64,000 bases of DNA, from assembly GCA_002698425.1 (NCBI GenBank), contig NZXU01000003.1, positions 1 through 64,000 on the forward strand, given 5' to 3'. This document shows positions 1 to 8,750 of this stretch, one piece after another. The DNA comes from Ahrensia sp. GTDB lineage: Bacteria; Pseudomonadota; Alphaproteobacteria; Rhizobiales; Rhizobiaceae. The notes beneath the pieces were generated by a model. It did no database searches. It was given only the letters and a program-made list of their open reading frames with translations, and was not told the DNA's origin. The stretch's first letter is position 1. Each line of letters begins with the position of its first letter. Made by a program: the position numbers and the translations under genes.

Positions 1-68
1 ACGCAAATCTAGCAGATGAGGTAGCCATGGGAGCGACGCGCGCCCACTCTCCACCCTTGTGGGAGAAA

Positions 69-120
69 GCCTTTTCCTGCATTTACGCGGGCAAGGCCCG
101 TGTAAGTGCTTGGAAAAGGC
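69..120 (+). promoter_or_regulatory. 52-nt near-perfect hairpin, leader-like RNA element
   Basis: Three nested arms pair almost without interruption: 69-77 with 112-120, 79-84 with 104-109 (one G-T wobble), and 85-91 with 97-103 (one G-T wobble), around a 5-nt loop at 92-96. A second short hairpin (157-170, 5-bp stem, CACC loop) follows inside the downstream small ORF. There is no U-run after the arm, so this is not a simple terminator. A long hairpin, a strong ribosome site and a short Pro-rich ORF together suggest a cis-acting leader. It reminds me of the alphaproteobacterial speF leader family, but I could not verify that, and the next plus-strand gene is a muramidase rather than ornithine decarboxylase. 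Confidence 0.5.
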
Positions 121-136
121 CAAGAGGGGGGTCGCG

Positions 137-286
137 ATGCCGGTCATCGAGCAGCACGGGCCACCGCCCGGGTTCTTTGAAGCCACGAAGATCGAGAAAA
201 GGCGCGGAGCCGATGAAACGCGTCCGCCTTTACAGGCAAGGCGAGGGAGCGCCGCAGATTCACTCTCCATTAATCATTCGAATTGA
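137..286 (+). CDS. Small ORF with Pro-Pro-Pro motif, possible leader peptide (49 aa)
   Basis: The ATG at 137 is preceded by a very good Shine-Dalgarno (G-rich run at 125-131, about 6 nt spacing). The start of the peptide reads MPVIEQHGPPPGFFEA, and the Pro-Pro-Pro-Gly stretch is the kind of sequence that stalls ribosomes without EF-P. The reading frame also contains the 157-170 hairpin. It lies 16 nt after the 52-nt hairpin and ends about 90 nt before the GH25 gene. I recognise no domain. It may be a regulatory uORF, or the conserved part may be RNA rather than protein. The second half of the frame looks non-coding in composition, so the real product could be shorter in function. Confidence 0.35.
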   Translation: MPVIEQHGPPPGFFEATKIEKRRGADETRPPLQARRGSAADSLSINHSN

Positions 287-312
287 CTCGGCCTTAGTCA
301 TTTTCCGTTAAC
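283..312 (+). promoter_or_regulatory. Possible sigma70-type promoter for the GH25 gene
   Basis: A TTGACT box at 283-288 is followed about 18 nt later by GTTAAC (307-312), about 60 nt before the GH25 start. The -10 match is poor, and alphaproteobacterial promoters are hard to call by eye, so this is tentative. Confidence 0.2.
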
Positions 313-374
313 GCTGGTCGCTTGGTGCGGAGAACCGCGCCGGAAACCTACACTGTTTTGCGTCACGGGTGATC

Positions 375-1352
375 ATGCGTTTAGTCCTTCCAGCCCTCCT
401 CGCGATGGCCGTCAGCGGGTGCACCGGAGCCTCGCAGATCGATGCGCTCGATCTGAAGCCGTCGAACGAGGTCGTTTCGTCCATCGGCACGCCGACGCCG
501 AAAGGCAAGGTGAGCGACGAGGAAATCCTGACCGCTCTGTCCGGCGACACGCCGGTTTCGGCGGCGCGCGCGGCGAAATTTCCCGAAGGCGTCCTGCCGG
601 TGGAGCAGGTGGCGTTCGCGCCGCCGCCCGGCACGTTCACGAAGGCGCATCGCCAGACGATCTATCGCGCCCGCTTCTCCGACGCGAAGCCGGTTCCCTT
701 CAAGGGCGCATCGCCGAAGCCCTTCGAGGTGCATGGCGTCGACGTCTCCAAATATCAGGGCGACATCGACTGGCACGAATTGCGCCGGCACGGGGCCTCG
801 TTTGCCTTCATCAAGGCGACCGAGGGTGACGACCACAAGGATGCGGCCTTCGCGAAGAACTGGAAGGGCGCGGCCGATGCCGGCATTCCGCGCGGGGCCT
901 ATCATTTCTACTACTGGTGCTCGACGGCGAAGGACCAGGCCGCCTGGTTCATCCGCAACGTGCCGAAGGCCGAGGGCGCGTTGCCGCCGGTGATCGACGT
1001 TGAGTGGAACGCCCATTCGCGCAATTGCCGCAAGCGCCCGGGCCGCACCCATGTGCTCTCCGAGATGAAGATTTTCATGGGGATCCTCGAGCGCCATTAC
1101 GGGGTCAAGCCGATCATCTACACGGCGCCGGATTTCTACGCAGACAATCTGCGCGGCCAGTTCAGCGAACACTCCTTCTGGCTGCGCTCCGTGGTCGCGC
1201 ATCCGAGCCAGGTCTACCCGGACCGCGACTGGGCCTTCTGGCAGTATTCCGGCACCGGGCTCTCGGGCGGCGTCGACGGCCATATCGACCTGAACGTCTT
1301 CAACGGCACGGCGGAAAGCTGGCAGCGCTGGATCGGCAAGCGGACGCTTTGA
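375..1352 (+). CDS. GH25-family lysozyme/muramidase lipoprotein (325 aa)
   Basis: This is a predicted cell-wall hydrolase cleaving the MurNAc-GlcNAc bond. The N-terminus is a short hydrophobic signal ending in a lipobox (V-S-G-C, Cys16), so it should be a lipoprotein in the envelope. A low-complexity linker (about 17-115) precedes the GH25 domain (about 118-325). The domain opens with the family motif DVSKYQG (Asp123) and contains the catalytic DxE pair Asp208/Glu210 in IDVEW, then the usual YTAPDFY and WQYS segments. The ATG at 375 is preferred over an upstream GTG at 369. The stop lies 7 nt before the next start, so the two genes are probably co-transcribed. In Hyphomicrobiales such proteins are housekeeping wall remodellers rather than phage endolysins. 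No phage genes are nearby. Confidence 0.85.
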   Translation: MRLVLPALLAMAVSGCTGASQIDALDLKPSNEVVSSIGTPTPKGKVSDEEILTALSGDTPVSAARAAKFPEGVLPVEQVAFAPPPGTFTKAHRQTIYRARFSDAKPVPFKGASPKPFEVHGVDVSKYQGDIDWHELRRHGASFAFIKATEGDDHKDAAFAKNWKGAADAGIPRGAYHFYYWCSTAKDQAAWFIRNVPKAEGALPPVIDVEWNAHSRNCRKRPGRTHVLSEMKIFMGILERHYGVKPIIYTAPDFYADNLRGQFSEHSFWLRSVVAHPSQVYPDRDWAFWQYSGTGLSGGVDGHIDLNVFNGTAESWQRWIGKRTL

Positions 1353-1359
1353 TCCCTCC

Positions 1360-2058
1360 ATGCCACGGACAATCCACGTCATAGAGCATTGGCGGATCGC
1401 CGAGCCGGATTACGGCCGCCGGCATCTGGCCGGGCGCGGCTTCGACGTCCGCGTCGCCGAACCGTGGAAGGGCGAGGCGCTGCCGGATCTCTCGGGCGAC
1501 GAGGCCGGCGTCATGCTGATGGGCGGCCCGCAATATGTCACCGACCTCGACGACGCGCCCTATCTGAAGAAAGAGATGCGTTTCGCCGAGCGCGCCATGC
1601 GCCTCGGCATCCCCGTGGTCGGCGTCTGTCTCGGTTCGCAGATGCTCGCCCACATGCTCGGCGCGCGGGTCGATTTCCATCCCGAGGATCACGCGACCTT
1701 CGGCTATTACGATCTCTACCCGACGGGCGCCGGCCGCAGCTATTTCCCCGAGCGCATGAAGGTCCTGGCCGGCAACAGCCAGGGCTGGGAAATGCCCAGG
1801 GGCGCGACGCCGCTCGCCTATGGCGAGGTCTTCGAGAACCAGGCCTTCCTTTATGACGGCAGGACGATCGCGCTGCAGTTCCACCCGGAAGTCACGCGCC
1901 CCATCCTCGATCAGTGGCAGGATGAATTCGCGACCATGATCGGCCAGGCCGGCACGCAGACCATCGAAGAGCAGGACAGGGGCTTCGCAGCCCATGATGC
2001 GGCGATCAAGCGCTGGTATACCGGCTTTCTCGATGACTGGTTCGGCGCACCGGACTAG
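1360..2058 (+). CDS. Class I glutamine amidotransferase-like protein (232 aa)
   Basis: This is a free-standing GATase1-fold protein of the GMP-synthase-like type. The nucleophile elbow GVCLGSQM places Cys at 90, and LQFHPEVT provides the His175/Glu177 pair, so the hydrolase triad appears intact. It is 232 residues, normal for stand-alone members. No acceptor domain is fused, and none is adjacent. Substrate is unknown; relatives hydrolyse gamma-glutamyl bonds or donate ammonia. It follows the muramidase by 7 nt, in the same operon, and its stop overlaps the convergent GntR gene by 4 nt. Function beyond the fold is inferred only. Confidence 0.8.
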   Translation: MPRTIHVIEHWRIAEPDYGRRHLAGRGFDVRVAEPWKGEALPDLSGDEAGVMLMGGPQYVTDLDDAPYLKKEMRFAERAMRLGIPVVGVCLGSQMLAHMLGARVDFHPEDHATFGYYDLYPTGAGRSYFPERMKVLAGNSQGWEMPRGATPLAYGEVFENQAFLYDGRTIALQFHPEVTRPILDQWQDEFATMIGQAGTQTIEEQDRGFAAHDAAIKRWYTGFLDDWFGAPD

Positions 2059-2774
2059 ACCCAGCGCGCCGCGTAGCAGACGGTTTCCGGATCGAACCAG
2101 TTGCGGGAATATTCCTCCACCGTGTCCTGATTGCCCCAGGAAACCCGCTCGACGAAGCCGAAAGACGTGCCCGGCGTGAAGGGCCCGTCTTTCGGCGTGA
2201 AATCGGGGCAAGGGGAGACCGAGACCCTGTCCTCCACCCGCGCGATCCAGAAGCCGAGCTTCTCGCGGTAGAAGAAATGCAGCGATTCGACGATGTCGCT
2301 CGCTTTCAGCTTCGGCGCGTGGCGGGCGTCGAACCAGATCTCCTCCACGGCCGCCGGCACGCCGCCGAGCTTGCGCAGGCGGCGGATGCGCCAGGCCTTC
2401 TTCGACGATCCGTCGCCGAAAGCGGGCAGGAAGTCCGGCCGGTCGCAAAGATCGAGCGACAGGATGTTCGCGGTCGGCAGGCCGACGCCCTGTTTCAGTT
2501 CCAGGTGGAAGAACTCGTAGATCGAGCAGGTCTTCGCCTTGCGTCTGACATAGGTGCCGGACCCCTGGATGCGCTCCAGCAGGCCGCGATTTTCGAGCAG
2601 CGCCAGCGCCTTGCGCAACGTGCCGATGGCGACGCCCAGATGGCCGGCGAGTTCCGCCTCCGTCGGCAGCCGCGACCCGTCCGGCCAGATGCCGGCCGAA
2701 ATTTCCCGGCTCAGCAATTCGCCGATCTGCAAATAGAGCGGCAGGCTGCCGCCTCTGGTCTTCTCGCTGGTCAA
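2055..2774 (-). CDS. GntR/HutC-family transcriptional regulator with UTRA ligand domain (239 aa)
   Basis: The N-terminal winged helix (about 1-75) shows the GntR signature: [18 protein letters not shown], then [25 protein letters not shown]. The C-terminal part (about 90-239) fits a UTRA small-molecule sensor domain, ending in a conserved [13 protein letters not shown] strand. It is divergent from the LLM monooxygenase gene with 138 nt between starts, the usual arrangement for a local repressor relieved by a pathway ligand. The intergenic region contains a perfect 10-bp palindrome GGACCGGTCC at 2810-2819 that could be an operator. The ligand is unknown. If the neighbouring operon is a desulfonation pathway, a sugar sulfonate or its product would be the natural candidate. 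Confidence 0.85.
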   Translation of the reverse strand: MTSEKTRGGSLPLYLQIGELLSREISAGIWPDGSRLPTEAELAGHLGVAIGTLRKALALLENRGLLERIQGSGTYVRRKAKTCSIYEFFHLELKQGVGLPTANILSLDLCDRPDFLPAFGDGSSKKAWRIRRLRKLGGVPAAVEEIWFDARHAPKLKASDIVESLHFFYREKLGFWIARVEDRVSVSPCPDFTPKDGPFTPGTSFGFVERVSWGNQDTVEEYSRNWFDPETVCYAARWV

Positions 2775-2912
2775 TCTTTTCCCCGGCCGAACCGCCGCGA
2801 TACTATCCGGGACCGGTCCGGCTTGTCATCCGGCGCAAATTCATTCACTATTGATACATATTTTGTCTGCACCGCGAAAGCCGCGGGAACAAGGATTTGG
2901 GAGGATAGAAGC

Positions 2913-4070
2913 ATGACCGTGGTGCCGGTGAAAAGCGCCGATCTCGATGCCGCCGAGGTCGCCTGGTTCGCGCCGATCTGTTCCGACGATTACCGTCATC
3001 TCGGTGTGCCGGAGGGCGATTTGCGCTCATCCTGGGACCACACCAGCGACATCGTGCGCACCGCCGACCGGTTGGGTTTCCGCAATATCCTCTGTCCGTC
3101 CTCCTATCAGGTGGGGCAGGACACGTGGAGCTTCGTTTCGGCGATGGCGCCCCTGACCGAGCGCATCAACATGCTGGCCGCGATCCGATGCGGCGAGATC
3201 CATCCGGCGATGCTGGCGCGCGCCGTCGCGACGGTCGACCACATGATGAAGGGCCGGCTGACGCTGAACGTGATCTCGTCGAATTTCCCCGGGGAGGACG
3301 CGCCGAGCGACTACCGCTATCGCCGCTCCACCGAGGTGGTCGAGATCCTGCGCCAGGCCTGGACGCGGGACACGATCGACTACGAAGGCGAGATCTACCG
3401 GCTCAAGGGCCTGTCGACCGACCCGGTCCGGCCCTACCAGCAAAATGGCGGTCCGCTCCTCTATTTCGGCGGCTATTCGCCGGACGCGGTGGAACTCTGC
3501 GGCCATCACTGCGACGTCTATCTGATGTGGCCGGAACCCGAAGAGCTGCTGGCCGAACGCATGAGGGCCGTCCATGCCCGCGCCGAGGCGCATGGCCGCG
3601 TTCTCGACTACGGCCTCAGGGTGCATGTGATCGTGCGCGACACCGAGGCCGAGGCAAGGGATTACGCCGCCGAGCTGGTCTCGCAGCTCGAAGACGAGAA
3701 GGGCAGCGAAATCCGCGATCGCGCTCTCGATGCCAAGAGCTATGGCGTTTCGTTGCAGGCGGCCAATCGCGACAAGGCCGACGATGAGGGGTTCGTCGAG
3801 CCGCATCTTTGGACCGGCGTCGGCCGGGCGCGGTCCGGCTGCGGCGCGGCGTTGGTCGGCTCTGTCGACCAGGTCCTGTCGAAGCTCGAACGCTATCGCG
3901 CCATGGGCATCCGCGCCTTCATCCTGTCGGGCTATCCGCACAAGGCCGAATGCGAGATCTTCGGGAGCAAGGTGCTGCCGCACCTGAAAACATGTTCATT
4001 GCCGGAGATTTACGGTCGGGTTCCCGCCGAGACGCCGGAAACGCCTTTGGGCGTCGGGGTGCGCCGGTGA
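2913..4070 (+). CDS. LLM-class FMNH2-dependent monooxygenase, alkanesulfonate/sulfoquinovose monooxygenase-like (385 aa)
   Basis: This is a bacterial-luciferase-fold TIM-barrel monooxygenase that uses reduced flavin supplied by a separate reductase. Family hallmarks include the [18 protein letters not shown] barrel strand, the [12 protein letters not shown] helix, the [17 protein letters not shown] segment, and a final [15 protein letters not shown] stretch. Length and layout fit the SsuD-type group. The start at ATG 2913 has a clear GGGAGGA ribosome site 7 nt upstream; an in-frame extension further upstream overlaps the divergent regulator and is rejected. It is followed by an aldo/keto reductase (4-nt GTGA overlap) and a flavin reductase. 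This trio equals the SmoC-SmoB-SmoA core of oxidative sulfoquinovose degradation, but substrate assignment is inference. Confidence 0.85.
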   Translation: MTVVPVKSADLDAAEVAWFAPICSDDYRHLGVPEGDLRSSWDHTSDIVRTADRLGFRNILCPSSYQVGQDTWSFVSAMAPLTERINMLAAIRCGEIHPAMLARAVATVDHMMKGRLTLNVISSNFPGEDAPSDYRYRRSTEVVEILRQAWTRDTIDYEGEIYRLKGLSTDPVRPYQQNGGPLLYFGGYSPDAVELCGHHCDVYLMWPEPEELLAERMRAVHARAEAHGRVLDYGLRVHVIVRDTEAEARDYAAELVSQLEDEKGSEIRDRALDAKSYGVSLQAANRDKADDEGFVEPHLWTGVGRARSGCGAALVGSVDQVLSKLERYRAMGIRAFILSGYPHKAECEIFGSKVLPHLKTCSLPEIYGRVPAETPETPLGVGVRR

Positions 4071-4981
4071 CCGACATGCCGGCAATCACGATGAGCAAGG
4101 GTTTGCCGCCGATGAGCCGGCTGGTCTATGGCTGCTGGCGGCTGGCCGACGATCTGGACAATTCGCCCTCGGCCGTCGCCCGGAAGATCGGACTATGTCT
4201 CGATCAGGGCATTACCACATTCGATCACGCGGATATCTATGGCGACTATCGCTGCGAAAGCCTGTTCGGCGCGGCGCTGGCGGCGGACCGGGGCCTCGCG
4301 AGCCGGATACAGGTGGTAACGAAATGCGGCATCGTGCTGAAATCGCCCGCATTTCCAGATCGTCGCGTGAAATATTACGACACCTCGGCTGCCCATATAA
4401 AAGCTTCGGCTGAGACCTCGTTGAAGCGCCTCGGCGTCGAGGCGATCGACCTCATGCTGATCCACCGGCCAGACCCCTTCATGGATCATCGCGAAACGGG
4501 AGCGGCGCTGGATGCGCTTGTCGATGACGGTCTGGCGCGAGGCGTCGGGGTCTCCAATTTCATGCCGGTGGATTTCGACCTGCTGCAGTCCGCGATGAAG
4601 CACAGGCTTCTGACCAACCAGATCGAGATCGGCCTGCTCGCGCGTGCCGCTTTCATCAACGGCCAGATCGCGCAGCTTCAGATGAAGGGCTTGGCGCCGA
4701 TGGCGTGGTCGCCGCTTGGCGGCGGCGCGCTGTTCGACCCCGGCAGTCCGGCCGGCGCGCGATTGTCGGCAAGGCTTGCCGAAATCGCCGGTGAACACAA
4801 TGTAATGCCGGAGGCAGTTGCGCTGGCCTGGATAATGGCGCATCCCACCTCGATCATGCCGGTCGTGGGAACGAACAACCCGGAGCGTATCTCCAGGATT
4901 GCCGACACCCTGAAAGTCGGCTTCGATCGCGAGACATGGTACGAATTGTGGACGCTGGCGGACGGCAAGGAGATTCCTTGA
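4067..4981 (+). CDS. Aldo/keto reductase, YdhF-like (304 aa)
   Basis: This is an NAD(P)H-dependent AKR of the YdhF/oxidoreductase class. The expected tetrad is visible: Asp53 and Tyr58 in FDHADIYG, Lys86 in VVTKCGI, and His133 in LIHRPDP. Later come GVSNFMP and the cofactor-binding region near [10 protein letters not shown]. The GTG start at 4067 overlaps the TGA of the monooxygenase (GTGA), suggesting translational coupling; an ATG at 4076 is an alternative. In the Smo pathway the equivalent enzyme reduces 6-oxo-glucose, the aldehyde left after desulfonation, to glucose. A role reducing the aldehyde product of the upstream monooxygenase is the simplest reading here, but it is not shown by sequence. 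Confidence 0.85.
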   Translation: MTDMPAITMSKGLPPMSRLVYGCWRLADDLDNSPSAVARKIGLCLDQGITTFDHADIYGDYRCESLFGAALAADRGLASRIQVVTKCGIVLKSPAFPDRRVKYYDTSAAHIKASAETSLKRLGVEAIDLMLIHRPDPFMDHRETGAALDALVDDGLARGVGVSNFMPVDFDLLQSAMKHRLLTNQIEIGLLARAAFINGQIAQLQMKGLAPMAWSPLGGGALFDPGSPAGARLSARLAEIAGEHNVMPEAVALAWIMAHPTSIMPVVGTNNPERISRIADTLKVGFDRETWYELWTLADGKEIP

Positions 4982-4992
4982 GGAAGAAAACC

Positions 4993-5490
4993 ATGAATGC
5001 GGATGCCCATCTCAACCTCGAAACGTTGAACCAGACGGCCCTGAAACGGGCGATGGGCTGTTTCGTGACGGGCATCGCCGTGGTGACGACGCGCCATGAG
5101 GGCGTCGATTTCGGCATGACCTGCAATTCCTTCAACACGGTTTCGCTGGATCCGCCCCTGGTCCTGTGGAGCGTGCAGCGGACCGCGAGCAGCTATGAGG
5201 CTTTTACGCGCGCCGGCGGCTATGGAGTCTCCATCCTCGGCGCGGACCAGGAGGCGCTGGTACAGAGGTTTACCCACGGGCCTCAGGAAGAGCGCTTTGC
5301 CGGCCTGCCGCTGACACGGCTCAACAGCGGTCGGGTCGTTCTCGACGGCGCGGTTGCCTGGTTCGATTGCGCGCTGGAGAAATCCGTGTCGGCCGGCGAT
5401 CATGACGTGCTGATCGGCCGGGTGCTCGACTTCGCCTCGAGGGACGGATCGCCGCTCGGCTATGGGCGTGGCGAGTTCAAGGCGTTTTAG
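4993..5490 (+). CDS. Flavin reductase-like FMN-binding protein, partner of the LLM monooxygenase (165 aa)
   Basis: This is a member of the short flavin reductase family, which reduces FMN with NAD(P)H for diffusible transfer to a monooxygenase. The typical N-terminus is present (RAMGCFVTGIAVVTT), then MTCNSFNTVSLDPPLVLWSV and a C-terminal HDVLIGRVLDF strand. It is third in the operon, 11 nt after the aldo/keto reductase, with an AGGAAG ribosome site. Length is normal (about 160-180). Co-transcription with an LLM monooxygenase is the standard two-component arrangement. The stop overlaps the convergent DMT transporter gene by 4 nt, marking the operon end. Confidence 0.85.
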   Translation: MNADAHLNLETLNQTALKRAMGCFVTGIAVVTTRHEGVDFGMTCNSFNTVSLDPPLVLWSVQRTASSYEAFTRAGGYGVSILGADQEALVQRFTHGPQEERFAGLPLTRLNSGRVVLDGAVAWFDCALEKSVSAGDHDVLIGRVLDFASRDGSPLGYGRGEFKAF

Positions 5491-6371
5491 GCGATTGCCG
5501 GGTTCGCGCGGCGCCTGTCGCGCCGGAGCTGCCACAGCGTATGCGCCGTCAATGCGACGATGATGATCGTGCCGCCGGCAAGTGCGGCGGGCGTCGGCTT
5601 TTCGTCGAACAGCATCCAGACCCAGACCGGCGAGAGCACGGTTTCCAGCAGGTAGAACATCGCGACTTCAGGGCCGCTCAGATATTTGGGGCCGGTGGCG
5701 AGGCACCAGAATGAAACGGGGATCAACAGCGCGCCGTTGAAGACGAGCCATGCCGGCGTCTCGACATGGGCCGTGGCACTTCCGCCGCTGCCGAGGATGA
5801 TCAGGGCCACCGTCACCGGCAGCAATCCTCCGGTCATCGGCGCGAACCCCATGTCGCGGCCGCTCTTTCGCGTGAGCGTGATCGCCGACGCGATCACGAA
5901 GGAGGCGGCCAACGCCAGCAGGTCGCCGAAATAATTTCCGGTGCGCACGCCGTCGCCGACAATCAGCGCCACGGCTCCGATCATGATCGCCATGGTCAGC
6001 AGCGTTGCGCGGGCGGGCCGCTCACCGAGAGCGAGCCAGCCGAGCAGGGCGGCGAACATCGGGTTGAAGGACAGGATGAAGACGACATTGGCCGCCGTCG
6101 TGTTGAAGATCGCCCCGATGAAGGTCAGTGCCGAGCATCCATAGAGGATTGCGACGAGGATGCCGATCCTGCCGGGCAGCAGCATGACCGGACGCCTCCG
6201 CCACAGGCTGATCGCGCTCCACAGGAGAACCATCACGCACAGCCCCAGCCCGTAGCGCATGAACTGCACGGACCACATGTCGCCATCGGCGAGCCGCAAC
6301 ACCGGGATGTCGAAACTCAGGACAAGTCCGCCAAAGCCCGTGAGCAGCAGCCCTTTCTGGTGTGGGGTCAT
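5487..6371 (-). CDS. EamA/DMT-superfamily inner membrane transporter (294 aa)
   Basis: This is a ten-helix-type drug/metabolite transporter built from two EamA repeats. The first repeat is around residues 5-135, with the typical FMRYGLGLCVM and ALLGWLALGERPARATLL ends. The second is around 145-285, ending ETVLSPVWVWMLFDEKPTPAALAGG. It has a basic C-terminal tail. It lies 15 nt downstream of bpt on the same strand, so it is probably in the hemB-RDD-bpt transcription unit rather than functionally tied to the convergent monooxygenase operon, though it could export a product. Substrate is not predictable from sequence. Confidence 0.85.
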   Translation of the reverse strand: MTPHQKGLLLTGFGGLVLSFDIPVLRLADGDMWSVQFMRYGLGLCVMVLLWSAISLWRRRPVMLLPGRIGILVAILYGCSALTFIGAIFNTTAANVVFILSFNPMFAALLGWLALGERPARATLLTMAIMIGAVALIVGDGVRTGNYFGDLLALAASFVIASAITLTRKSGRDMGFAPMTGGLLPVTVALIILGSGGSATAHVETPAWLVFNGALLIPVSFWCLATGPKYLSGPEVAMFYLLETVLSPVWVWMLFDEKPTPAALAGGTIIIVALTAHTLWQLRRDRRRANPAIA

Positions 6372-6386
6372 GTCGCGCGGGAACTG

Positions 6387-7136
6387 TCAATCTTCGAAGA
6401 GTTCCCATCCCGACGCGGTCAGGTGTTCCTGCGGCCGGAAACGGGTCTTGTATTCCATCTTGCGCGATCCCTCGACCCAATAGCCGAGATAGACATGCGG
6501 GAGGCCTTCGCTGCGGGCGCGCTGGATGTGATCGAGGATCATCCAGGTGCCGAGCGAACGGCGGGTCTGTTCCGGGTCGAAGAAGGAGTAGACCATCGAA
6601 AAGCCGTCGGCCATGCGGTCCGACAGGGCGACGGCGATCAGCGGGCCTTCGCCGCGACCGGTGACGAAGCTGTCCGGTCCGCGTTGCCTGTATTCGATGA
6701 TACTGGTCGGCACATGCGTATCCTCGACCATCATCGCATAGTCGAGCACGGTCATTTCCGACATGCCGCCCTTGTTGTGGCGGGCGTCGAGATAGCGGCG
6801 GAACAGCGAATATTGCTCGCTGGTCGGTTCGGCCCGCGTTTCGGCGCCGACCAGGTCCATATTGACCCCGGCGATGCGGCGCATGTTCTTCGACGGTTCG
6901 AACCGGTCGGCGAGGATGCGGACGGAAACGCAGGCGCGGCAGGTTTCGCAGGCCGGGCGGTAGGCGATATTCTGGCTGCGGCGGAATCCGCCCTGGGTCA
7001 GCAAATCGTTCATCTCGGCGGCCTTTTCGCCGACGAGATGGGTGAAGACCTTACGTTCGTGCTGCCCGTCCAGATAGGGGCAGGGTGACGGGGACGTCAG
7101 AAAGAACTGCGGTGATTTCGGTGAGTGCTGTGTCAT
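6387..7136 (-). CDS. bpt: Bacterial leucyl-tRNA--protein transferase Bpt, N-end rule (249 aa)
   Basis: This arginyltransferase-fold enzyme adds Leu from leucyl-tRNA to proteins with N-terminal Asp or Glu, marking them for ClpS/ClpAP degradation. The N-terminal Cys-rich motif [16 protein letters not shown], and [13 protein letters not shown] around residues 62-75, are family signatures. The C-terminal half carries the aminoacyl-transferase core ending [22 protein letters not shown]. Length fits the bacterial aspartate/glutamate leucyltransferase group. It sits between an RDD-protein gene and a DMT gene, a conserved neighbourhood with hemB in Hyphomicrobiales. Confidence 0.9.
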   Translation of the reverse strand: MTQHSPKSPQFFLTSPSPCPYLDGQHERKVFTHLVGEKAAEMNDLLTQGGFRRSQNIAYRPACETCRACVSVRILADRFEPSKNMRRIAGVNMDLVGAETRAEPTSEQYSLFRRYLDARHNKGGMSEMTVLDYAMMVEDTHVPTSIIEYRQRGPDSFVTGRGEGPLIAVALSDRMADGFSMVYSFFDPEQTRRSLGTWMILDHIQRARSEGLPHVYLGYWVEGSRKMEYKTRFRPQEHLTASGWELFED

Positions 7137-7205
7137 GCCGCCGGTTTCGCTTCACGGCGAAGATTTGGCGAGAACGGCGGAAAGGTCAATACGCCGAAAG
7201 CGACC

Positions 7206-7682
7206 TCAGCGGCTTGAACGCACAACAACTGTCCCAAGGGCAAGATCATGCAGGGTCCGCTTGTCCTCCAGGAAGAGCGGCGCGAGCAGAAGGGGCAGGA
7301 AGATCGCCGCCGACGCCCAGAACAGAACCGCGTGGACTATGGCTGTGATGAAGTCGATTCGGCGGCCATCATAACGCTCCAGACGGATGTCCATCAGGCG
7401 CATGCCGATCGTCGCCTGAGACGGCCCGCCGACGGTCCAGCCGATATAGGTCAGCGCCACGAGCGGGCCGATGATGGCGTATAGCAGCCAAGCCGCGCCG
7501 AAGGTTGCAAAACCGAGCAGGAAGATCACCGGCACGGCGACGACCATCAGCAGGAAGACCATGAAATAGTCGATCAGGAAGGCGAAGATACGCCGCGTGC
7601 GCACGCCGTCGAAAAGGCGCCAGTCGTCGAAGCGGTCCGCATAGGTCGCGCCGTCATTTTCGAATGTCGAACTGTTCTGCAT
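7206..7682 (-). CDS. RDD-family membrane protein (158 aa)
   Basis: This is a small inner membrane protein with the RDD fold. The N-terminal RRIFAFLIDYFMVFLL carries the Arg and Asp of the family name. Three hydrophobic helices follow (about 35-60, 62-85, 110-135), with the conserved loop GGPSQATIGMRLMDIRLERYDGRRI and ending LHDLALGTVVVRSSR. RDD proteins have been linked to Na+/H+ exchange in some bacteria, but most are uncharacterised. It lies 66 nt downstream of hemB and 69 nt upstream of bpt on the same strand. Confidence 0.85.
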   Translation of the reverse strand: MQNSSTFENDGATYADRFDDWRLFDGVRTRRIFAFLIDYFMVFLLMVVAVPVIFLLGFATFGAAWLLYAIIGPLVALTYIGWTVGGPSQATIGMRLMDIRLERYDGRRIDFITAIVHAVLFWASAAIFLPLLLAPLFLEDKRTLHDLALGTVVVRSSR

Positions 7683-7748
7683 GTCGATGCCCTGTTTCCA
7701 GCATCGAAGTGGGATTTCAGGACCGCGATATCAAGAACCGAGGCTCGG

Positions 7749-8750
7749 CTAGCCCTTGAGCAGCCGCGCCGCGCGCGGCGCGAAATAGGTGAGGATGCCG
7801 TCGCAGCCGGCGCGCTTGAAGGCCAGCAGGCTCTCCATCATGATACGCTCGCCGTCGATCCAGCCATGCGCCGCAGCGGCCTCGATCATCGCGTATTCGC
7901 CGGACACCTGGTAGACATAGGTCGGGACCTGGAAGGTCTCCTTCACCCGGTGGCAAATATCGAGATAGGGCAGGCCGGGCTTGACCATCACCATGTCCGC
8001 GCCTTCCGCCAGATCGGCCTCGGTTTCGCGCAACGCCTCCTCGGTGTTGGCCGGGTCGATATAATAGGTCTTCTTGTCGCCCTTCAGCAGGCCGGACGTG
8101 CCGATCGCCTCGCGATAGGGACCGTAGCAAGCCGAGGCGAATTTGGTGGCGTAGGACATCAGCGCGACATCCTGGAAGCCGGCCTCGTCGAGCGCGTCGC
8201 GGATCGCGCCGATGCGGCCGTCCATCATGTCCGACGGCGCGACTATATCGGCGCCTGCCGCCGCCTGGCCAACCGCCGCTTTTGCGATCTGGGCGACCGA
8301 CTCGTCATTGACGATGATCCCGTCGCGCAAGATCCCGTCATGGCCGTGATCGGTGAACGGATCGAGCGCCGCATCGGTGATGATGCCGATCTCCGGCACC
8401 GCCGCCTTGATGGCGCGTGTGGCGCGGTTGATCAGATTGTCGTCGTCGAGCGCGTGGCTGCCCGTCGTGTCGCGCTTCTCCATGGCGACATTGGGAAAGG
8501 TGGCGATCGCCGGAATGCCGAGGCCGGCGGCTTCCTCCGCCGCCTTGACGGCGCGATCGACACTGAGACGCTGCACGCCCGGCATCGCGGCAATGTCCTC
8601 GACGCGGTTTTCGCCCTCGATCAGGAAGATCGGCCAGATCAGGTCATTGACCGTCAGTTCCGTCTCGCGCACCAACCGCCGTGACCAGTCCGCCTTGCGC
8701 ATGCGGCGCAGCCGCTTGCTTCCGGTGATTTCGTCAACGCTGCGTGCCAT
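7749..8750 (-). CDS. hemB: Delta-aminolevulinic acid dehydratase, Mg-dependent type (333 aa)
   Basis: Condenses two 5-aminolevulinate molecules to porphobilinogen in tetrapyrrole synthesis. Schiff-base lysines are in YATKFASACYG and MVKPGLPYLD. The metal-binding region reads TDAALDPFTDHGHDG, with Asp in place of the three Cys of zinc enzymes. This marks the alphaproteobacterial Mg-dependent form, as in Bradyrhizobium. I chose ATG 8750 because AGGA sits 7 nt upstream; an in-frame ATG at 8789 would add 13 residues but has a weak ribosome site. It heads the minus-strand RDD-bpt-DMT series and is divergent from a DUF6163 gene. Confidence 0.95.
   Translation of the reverse strand: MARSVDEITGSKRLRRMRKADWSRRLVRETELTVNDLIWPIFLIEGENRVEDIAAMPGVQRLSVDRAVKAAEEAAGLGIPAIATFPNVAMEKRDTTGSHALDDDNLINRATRAIKAAVPEIGIITDAALDPFTDHGHDGILRDGIIVNDESVAQIAKAAVGQAAAGADIVAPSDMMDGRIGAIRDALDEAGFQDVALMSYATKFASACYGPYREAIGTSGLLKGDKKTYYIDPANTEEALRETEADLAEGADMVMVKPGLPYLDICHRVKETFQVPTYVYQVSGEYAMIEAAAAHGWIDGERIMMESLLAFKRAGCDGILTYFAPRAARLLKG

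Noticed and set aside
5766..7088. 440-codon open frame on the plus strand
   Set aside because: Antisense shadow of the DMT transporter and bpt, which are well recognised.
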